Shown here: one piece after another, positions 19,722 through 25,324 of the stretch
How the letters are laid out: each line of letters begins with the position of its first letter
Position numbering within the stretch: position 1 is the stretch's first letter
Source: Saprospirales bacterium
Lineage (GTDB): Bacteria; Bacteroidota; Bacteroidia; Chitinophagales; CAMDFR01
Length of the DNA: 36,018 nucleotides
Direction of reading: 5' to 3'
Assembly: GCA_947464015.1 (NCBI GenBank)
Contig: CANHVE010000005.1
Span: forward strand, 1 to 36,018
Notes under the pieces: model-generated
What the model was told of the DNA's origin: nothing
Seen by the model: only the letters and a program-made list of their open reading frames with translations
The model's database searches: none
Program-made: the position numbers and the translations under genes

Positions 19722-19852
19722 ATAAGAATTAAGATTTAAGGTTTAAGATTTAAGTCACGCCGAGGCGTGAAAGATTTAAGTCACTTCATGGCGTGAAAGA
19801 ATTAATTGAGCATTTAATTGTGAAAGATTTAAGTCATACAGTAAGTGAAAGA
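19722..19852. repeat. Second heptamer/palindrome array (GATTTAA units plus GTCACGCCGAGGCGTGAAA units)
   Basis: Read directly: GAATTAA GATTTAA GGTTTAA GATTTAA GTCACGCCGAGGCGTGAAA GATTTAA GTCACTTCATGGCGTGAAA GAATTAA ... GTGAAA GATTTAA GTCATACAGTAAGTGAAA GAATT. Confidence 0.88.
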
Positions 19853-19893
19853 ATTCCAATTGAAGGCTAAAAAAATAGTTGTAACTAGATATT

Positions 19894-20478
19894 CTACTTT
19901 TTCTGATATTGGTAATGACCTATGATTTTATAAGAGAATAAGCAATCTTCTAGTACTTGTCCCGCGCCAATATTATGGACCATCAGATAGCGTTTGCCAT
20001 CGGCCGATTTTTTATTCACTACGAGTCCGATATGTGTTACAGCACCTCCTAAATTCCAACAGACAATATCACCCGGTGCATAATCGCTTGCATTCGTAGA
20101 GATGCTTTTGACAATTCCTTTGCGACTAAAGAAAGTCATTAAATTCGGAACTCGTCGATGATCGATATTCGCATCGGTGCTTTTCATTCCCCATGTTTTG
20201 GGATATTTAGCAAAATTAGCTTTCATATCTTCATGCACTTCTTTTTGTAAATCGATACCCATTTTTCGATACGCGCGAATCACCACATCGGTGCATACTC
20301 CCCTATCGGCTGGTACATCGCCGTTTGGATACTTGAGTTTGAAATACGTGGGATCGTATTTTACTTTTTGTTTGGTGAGTGTGAGTGTAGAGTCGGCCAA
20401 CTTTTCATAAAATGTTTTTTGACTGACTACAGGAGTCATCAAACAAAAAAGAAATAAGAATAAAAGTGTTTTTTGCAT
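19894..20478 (-). CDS. DUF1287 domain-containing protein (putative secreted NlpC/P60-related)
   Basis: Signal peptide; KYDPTYFKLKYPNGDVPADRGVCTDVVIRAYRKMGIDLQKEVHEDMKANFAKYPKTWGMKSTDANIDHRRVPNLMTFF...DYAPGDIVCWNLGGAVTHIGLVV. Confidence 0.92.
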   Translation of the reverse strand: MQKTLLFLFLFCLMTPVVSQKTFYEKLADSTLTLTKQKVKYDPTYFKLKYPNGDVPADRGVCTDVVIRAYRKMGIDLQKEVHEDMKANFAKYPKTWGMKSTDANIDHRRVPNLMTFFSRKGIVKSISTNASDYAPGDIVCWNLGGAVTHIGLVVNKKSADGKRYLMVHNIGAGQVLEDCLFSYKIIGHYQYQKK

Positions 20479-20587
20479 GTGTATTTGAAAGGAATAAAAA
20501 ATTATATTCTCTAGTAATAACGTATCTTTTTATAAAAGATTGCATCCGGCAACAACAATTTACTTGCCTCTTGATGGTTCTATGTTT

Positions 20588-20808
20588 TTAAGATTTTAGA
20601 TTACTGCTCTTTATTTTTTTAATAAAGCCCCAATAAAAAGTGAGCAAAAACAAGGCGAAATGCAGCAAGCCTCGAAAGGCTAAAAATTGATGCGACATGC
20701 TGCCTCCCATAAATGGAAGATCTACTTTATAATAGGCAAAGTACCAACTGCTCCTGCTGTTACGAAGAAGGCTCCTGATAAAAATTTACAGATTTCTTTC
20801 CAATTCAT
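20588..20808 (-). pseudogene. Frameshifted small membrane protein gene (approx. 74 codons if one nucleotide is restored)
   Basis: Minus strand from ATG at 20808: MNWKEICKFLSGAFFVTAGA, then a frame change at GCA/GTTGG, then WYFAYYKVDLPFMGGSMSHQFLAFRGLLHFALFLLTFYWGFIKKIKSSNLKS stop. Span 221 nt = 74 codons minus one nt. Not in the ORF track. Confidence 0.75.
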
Positions 20809-21084
20809 TTGGTGATATGTTTTACAAAGTTAACGGTTTGCGGGCTTGCGAAGGTGGCGAATATACCACAAATGTTTAATGGATGAGAAATCAAATATAA
20901 TTTATAAAAATTAATTTTGGTATGGGGGTGGGTTTTTAGTGCTGAATGTTTGGGAGAAACACGCTTAATAAGAGAGACTGAGTTGGTAACAATAGAAGAT
21001 TCCTTCTGAAGGACGGTGCGGGAAAGTGAATTGTTAGATGAAAATAAAATCTGTATTGAATAAAAAAAATCTACAAACTTGCAT

Positions 21085-21155
21085 GTCATTCAGAAGGAAA
21101 CTACCATAATAAGAGAGACTGAGTTAGTAATAAGGGTAGTTGCCTTCTGCATGAC
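21085..21155. repeat. Long imperfect inverted repeat/hairpin element (21-nt arms, 29-nt spacer)
   Basis: Left arm gtcattcagaaggaaactacc (21085-21105), right arm ggtagttgccttctgcatgac (21135-21155); 19/21 complementary. Confidence 0.85.
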
Positions 21156-21249
21156 GGTGGTGGTGGTGTGTGTGTAGCGTGACAAGCCTTTCTGCATGAC
21201 GTGGGGGGCGGAGTGTCCTTCTGTCTCGAGTGTCTTATAACCCGATTTT

Positions 21250-21320
21250 CCTTCAGAAGGAATCTACCATCATAATGAAGACTGAGTTAGTAATAAGGGT
21301 AGTTGCCTTCTGCATGAAGG
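21250..21320. repeat. Second copy of the hairpin element, partly diverged arms
   Basis: ccttcagaaggaatctaccatcataatgaagactgagttagtaataagggtagttgccttctgcatgaagg; shares GACTGAGTTAGTAATAAGGGTAGTTGCCTTCTGCATGA with the 21085-21155 copy. Confidence 0.85.
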
Positions 21321-21386
21321 TGGGGGGGGTGTGATAGAGGCGTGAGAAGCCTGATGAAGGACGGTGTGGGAGAGTGATTTTTAAAT

Positions 21387-21420
21387 AAAAAAAGCTTAGT
21401 ATTTCTACTAAGCTTTTTTT
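21387..21420. terminator. Perfect hairpin with A/T tracts (bidirectional Rho-independent terminator-like)
   Basis: AAAAAAAGCTTAGTA TTTC TACTAAGCTTTTTTT: 15-bp perfect inverted repeat, 4-nt loop, T7 run on either strand. Confidence 0.88.
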
Positions 21421-21500
21421 GCGGACCGTCTCGTCAATATTATAATTGACGAGATCGAACCCGTCTCGTCTACTCCAAAGAGTTGACGAGATGACAGGGC
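21421..21500 (-). other. Degenerate tRNA-Asp 3'-half-like segment with two inserted TCTCGTC/GACGAGA hairpins
   Basis: Minus strand: GCCCTGTCA-TCTCGTCAACTCTTTGGAGTAGACGAGAC-GGGTTCGATCTCGTC-AATTATAATATTGACGAGA-CGGTCCGC, then AAAAA; GCCCTGTCA, GGGTTCGA and CGGTCCGCAAAAA also occur in the same order in the intact tRNA-Asp at 21807-21880. Confidence 0.7.
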
Positions 21501-21745
21501 TAGCTTTCGCTTATTAATTTTACTAAGGATCTTCTATTTAATTTTTTTATTCTTTTCTCTTCAATAATCGCATCTCGTTTACTTGGCATTTCTTTCTGAA
21601 ACACCAATTTCCATGGTCTTTTTGTAGATGTAAATTTAGAATCACCAGCGTTATGTTCTTCTAATCGACGTAAAACATTTTCAGTGATGCCTTTATAGTA
21701 ATCACCATCTAATTCGCTTCTTAATATGTAAATAAACCAAGCCAT
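21500..21745 (-). CDS. GIY-YIG family endonuclease (small single-domain)
   Basis: MAWFIYILRSELDGDYYKGITENVLRRLEEHNAGDSKFTSTKRPWKLVFQKEMPSKRDAIIEEKRIKKLNRRSLVKLI; YIL..YKG and E/N.G...T...PW.LV pattern. Confidence 0.95.
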   Translation of the reverse strand: MAWFIYILRSELDGDYYKGITENVLRRLEEHNAGDSKFTSTKRPWKLVFQKEMPSKRDAIIEEKRIKKLNRRSLVKLISES

Positions 21746-21762
21746 TTCAATCTATATATAAT

Positions 21763-21795
21763 AAAAAAACCTCGTAAATCTTTCGACTTACGAGG
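21763..21795 (-). terminator. Rho-independent terminator downstream of tRNA-Asp
   Basis: Minus strand: CCTCGTAA GTCGAAAGAT TTACGAGG TTTTTTT. Confidence 0.85.
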
Positions 21796-21806
21796 CTTCA
21801 TTTTTG

Positions 21807-21880
21807 CGGACCGGACGGGACTCGAACCCGCGACCTCCGCCGTGACAGGGCGGCATTCTAACCAACTGAACTACCGATCC
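21807..21880 (-). tRNA. tRNA-Asp (anticodon GTC)
   Basis: Minus strand GGATCGGTAGTTCAGTTGGTTAGAATGCCGCCCTGTCACGGCGGAGGTCGCGGGTTCGAGTCCCGTCCGGTCCG; acceptor, anticodon (CCGCC CTGTCAC GGCGG) and T stem pair; CCA not encoded. Confidence 0.97.
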
Positions 21881-21980
21881 AAAATCTATTTTTCAAGATT
21901 TAGGACTGCAAAGGTAAATATTTTTTTTCAAAATCATACTTTTTTTTCAAGAAAATTAATTTTACAAGATTAGTCGCCCT

Positions 21981-23375
21981 TTATCTCGCTAAAAAATTGT
22001 CTAATACATTCTTGGTCACTAAACTCAACTTCTTATCTTGCATCAAAGCTCCATTAAAACTGATCGAACCTACACTAAATACCGCTCCTCCAGCCGGATG
22101 CTCATAAATACTCATCTCCGCTCCTCCACTCCCATAATCAGTCGTATCGCGCTTACTCGCATTCCATCCTTTGGCTAATACTATCGTATTTACTGGTGAT
22201 AATGCCGTTCGCTTATCTGTCTCATGTCCACTGGCTCCTATCCCCAAACGACCCGTCAACGATGTAACGCCCACCGTATCGCCATTCATTAATCCCGTTC
22301 CTCTAAATACCCAATGATCGCTCTGCACGATTTGATAAGGGGCATAAGTACCCAATCCTTCTTTCGAAAATTCAACCCCTAAAATACCCGATTCTGCTCT
22401 TCCTAAATCACGCCACTTCCCTCCTAAATCCGCATTCAAAGTATGCGAATCACCAAACTTCATACATTCTAATTGGGTAGCTGTCTTTACTACTTTCCAA
22501 CACACTTGATTCGCCCCCATCGACAATACGCTTCCTCCCCTATTGACAAAAGCTTCTAAATGATTATACATCTCGCTAGTCCAGTACTCACTATGTGAAT
22601 TTAATACCACTACTTTATAGTGATTCAATATCGAACTATCCGCATCAAATTCCTCATCACTAATAATATCATAGCCATATTGATGGGCATCTAGCCAATT
22701 TAAGAACAAACGCTCCGAGCTGACTAAATGAGATTCAGGGTATTTGTTTATAGGGTTTATATTATTGGGACGTTGAGTAGAAACTAAAGTAGCAATTTTT
22801 AATTGACAAGAATTGTCAATCAAAAATTTATAGAAAGAAGCTCCACCCCACTCGTTATAGGCTGTCCAGGTATTGGTTGAAGCAATAACTAAAAGTTTAT
22901 GTTGCGCTTTTGTTGAATAGATCACAATAGGAATCGTAAATGATTTTTTATTACTCATCAATTTGAAATAATATAAACCCGGTGTCAAGTCCTCACTCAG
23001 CTTGAAATACAGACTTGGCTGCCAATTACAACCATACATAAAAGAGCAATTGGTATAATTCTGTTGTTGAGCACATACACGAGGAATCCCTTTCAATATT
23101 GTATCTACTTGTGCCATTTTATTGAAGCTGACTGTGAGGCGAGCAAATTTAGTATGCGCAAATATTTTTACAATTTCCCCTGGTGCATAACTGTATTTAT
23201 CGCTATAACCCTCTACCGCATGGTCGTTGATAATGACTTGCTCATTTTGACAAGCACAATTGGAAGAAACGATATCCATGCTGGTATATTCTTGCATAGC
23301 ACTAGCCATCGCATTTTGTGCAATTATAGGTTGTATCGCGCCTATACATAAAAAAAATAAAAGTACTCGAAACAT
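21981..23375 (-). CDS. Secreted N,N-dimethylformamidase beta-subunit-like protein
   Basis: Signal peptide; YSAPGEIVKIFAHTKFARLTVSF-like N-terminal region, LVIASTNTWTAYNEWGGASFY, VVVLNSHSEYWTSEMYNHLEAFVNRGGSVLSMGANQVCW. Confidence 0.8.
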   Translation of the reverse strand: MFRVLLFFLCIGAIQPIIAQNAMASAMQEYTSMDIVSSNCACQNEQVIINDHAVEGYSDKYSYAPGEIVKIFAHTKFARLTVSFNKMAQVDTILKGIPRVCAQQQNYTNCSFMYGCNWQPSLYFKLSEDLTPGLYYFKLMSNKKSFTIPIVIYSTKAQHKLLVIASTNTWTAYNEWGGASFYKFLIDNSCQLKIATLVSTQRPNNINPINKYPESHLVSSERLFLNWLDAHQYGYDIISDEEFDADSSILNHYKVVVLNSHSEYWTSEMYNHLEAFVNRGGSVLSMGANQVCWKVVKTATQLECMKFGDSHTLNADLGGKWRDLGRAESGILGVEFSKEGLGTYAPYQIVQSDHWVFRGTGLMNGDTVGVTSLTGRLGIGASGHETDKRTALSPVNTIVLAKGWNASKRDTTDYGSGGAEMSIYEHPAGGAVFSVGSISFNGALMQDKKLSLVTKNVLDNFLAR

Positions 23376-23507
23376 GAAAAGAGTCGTTTAGATAGAACTA
23401 CATTAAGCCACAAAAATAGGGATAAATACAAGCCAAAGTAGTATTTGGTTCATAACATGTAGAAAAAAAAGTAGAGGCTAAAAAAAGAAACTACTTACAT
23501 TTGCCCT

Positions 23508-24653
23508 ATGAGTAATTTTATTGTTTCAGCCCGTAAATATAGACCAGCTAAATTTGTTGATGTAGTGGGGCAAGAGCATATTACCAATACCTTAAAAAAT
23601 GCTTTAAAAAACAATCACCTTGCTCATTCATTCTTATTTTGTGGTCCACGTGGGGTAGGTAAAACTACTTGCGCTCGTATCTTAGCGAAAACCATCAATT
23701 GTACGAATATTACCCCCGATTTTGAGGCTTGTAACGAATGTGAATCTTGTACTTCTTTTAATAGCAATAGCTCTTTTAATATTCATGAATTAGATGCTGC
23801 ATCGAATAACTCCGTAGAAGATATTCGTGCTTTAATTGATCAAGTACGTTTTGCACCACAATCCGGAAAATATAAAATCTATATCATAGATGAGGTTCAT
23901 ATGTTGAGCCCTGCGGCTTTTAACGCGTTTCTTAAAACCCTAGAAGAGCCACCTCACTATGCGATATTCATTTTAGCTACCACCGAAAAACATAAAATTA
24001 TTCCAACGATTTTATCTCGTTGTCAGATATTCGATTTCAGACGCATTGCCATTGATACCATCGTATCGCATCTCGAAGCGATTTGTACTACTGAAGGTAT
24101 TACTGCAGAAACCAATGGATTGCATATCATTGCTCAAAAAGCTGATGGTGGATTGCGGGATGCATTAAGTATGTTTGATCGATTGGTCAGTTTTGCAGGT
24201 AAAAACATGACCTACAATGATGTGGTAACGAACCTGAATGTATTAGATCATGATTATTTTTTCAAAGTGACGGAAGCATTGCTGACGCAAAATATAGCAG
24301 AGGCTTTACTTACATTTGATCAAATACAAAAAAATGGTTTTGATGGAGATGATTTTATTTTAGGTTTAGGCGAGCATTTTAGAAATTTATTTGTTGCCAA
24401 AGAACCCAATACAGCTAAGTTGTTGGAGGTAAGTGGTGATTTAAAAGATCGATATATCACTCAAGCATCTATTGCACCCATAGGATTTTTAGTGAATGCT
24501 TTAAAACTAAGTAACGAATGTGATATTCATTATCGAATGTCGAAAAACAAACGACTTACTGTAGAAATTGCACTGACCAAAATGTGCTTTATAAAAGATG
24601 CTATATCCATAAGCACTTCGCCAGTTTCAAGTGGGGAAGCAAAAAAAAAATAA
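23508..24653 (+). CDS. dnaX: DNA polymerase III subunit gamma (dnaX zero-frame product)
   Basis: FIVSARKYRPAKFVDVVGQEHITNTLKNALKNNHLAHSFLFCGPRGVGKTTCARILAKTINC (Walker A), C4 zinc site CNECESC, YIIDEVHMLS; ends ...GEAKKK-stop right after an A10 run. Confidence 0.96.
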   Translation: MSNFIVSARKYRPAKFVDVVGQEHITNTLKNALKNNHLAHSFLFCGPRGVGKTTCARILAKTINCTNITPDFEACNECESCTSFNSNSSFNIHELDAASNNSVEDIRALIDQVRFAPQSGKYKIYIIDEVHMLSPAAFNAFLKTLEEPPHYAIFILATTEKHKIIPTILSRCQIFDFRRIAIDTIVSHLEAICTTEGITAETNGLHIIAQKADGGLRDALSMFDRLVSFAGKNMTYNDVVTNLNVLDHDYFFKVTEALLTQNIAEALLTFDQIQKNGFDGDDFILGLGEHFRNLFVAKEPNTAKLLEVSGDLKDRYITQASIAPIGFLVNALKLSNECDIHYRMSKNKRLTVEIALTKMCFIKDAISISTSPVSSGEAKKK

Positions 24654-25293
24654 GGATATAAATACCACCATACTAGAGAAAGAAGATGCTCATCGTATCG
24701 ATAAAATTGATACTCCCATAAATCCGGTTCTCTCTCCAACACCAACAAGTACTAGTGCTGCGACCACTACCAGCAAAGCAGAAACGCCTGTTAAAGCACC
24801 TATCATTACACCTATTCTTAAAACTAAAAAATTAAGTTTAGACAGTGTAGATGAAAATTTAAAACAAAAAGCGGCAGCTAATGCGCATACTACGAGTCAT
24901 ACCATTTTGAAAGAGCCAATAGCTATTGATGTGGAACTATTCGAACAAAAATGGAAAGAATTGGTGGAGTTAGTAAAAACCAAACATGAGAATTTAGGTT
25001 TAGCGATGTCCTTAGAACAAGCCACTTACGAGATAGATAAACATATCTTACACTTACAAGTAAACAGCGAAACCACTAAAGAATTGGTGGAGAAAGATAA
25101 GAGTATGTTGATTGAATTTATTAGTAAAGAATTGAAAAACGATACCATTCAATTCATGATTCAAGTTAGTGAGAAAGCCTTTGAAATCAATAAAAAATCT
25201 TTATCTCCCAATGATAAATTAAAAGTGATGATTGAGAATAATCCTGCGGTAGCAGAGTTAATCAAGCTTTTAAATTTAGAAATTGACTATTAA
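24631..25293 (+). CDS. dnaX: Tau-specific C-terminal part of DnaX in a shifted frame (probably not a stand-alone gene)
   Basis: Open from the A10 run onward in another frame; KKLSLDSVDENLKQKAAANAH...FEQKWKELVELVKTKHENLGLAMSLEQATYEIDKHILHLQVNSETTKELVEKD is the usual DnaX C-terminal pattern. Removing one A (or adding two) joins both ORFs into a 594-aa protein. Confidence 0.85.
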   Translation: MGKQKKNKDINTTILEKEDAHRIDKIDTPINPVLSPTPTSTSAATTTSKAETPVKAPIITPILKTKKLSLDSVDENLKQKAAANAHTTSHTILKEPIAIDVELFEQKWKELVELVKTKHENLGLAMSLEQATYEIDKHILHLQVNSETTKELVEKDKSMLIEFISKELKNDTIQFMIQVSEKAFEINKKSLSPNDKLKVMIENNPAVAELIKLLNLEIDY

Positions 25294-25324
25294 GATTTTT
25301 GAAAAAAATAAATTATACGTGAAC

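Noticed and set aside
20805-21089. 94-aa minus-strand ORF
   Set aside because: Runs through the hairpin-repeat region and ends at the frameshifted gene start; translation has no recognisable domain.
23400-23507. A -33 TTG box for dnaX
   Set aside because: No convincing TTG at the expected spacing upstream of TACATTTG, so no full promoter is annotated.
24631-25293. Treating the 220-aa ORF as an independent gene
   Set aside because: Start codon is a GTG inside the dnaX coding region and the sequence is the usual DnaX C-terminal region; better explained as frameshifted tau.
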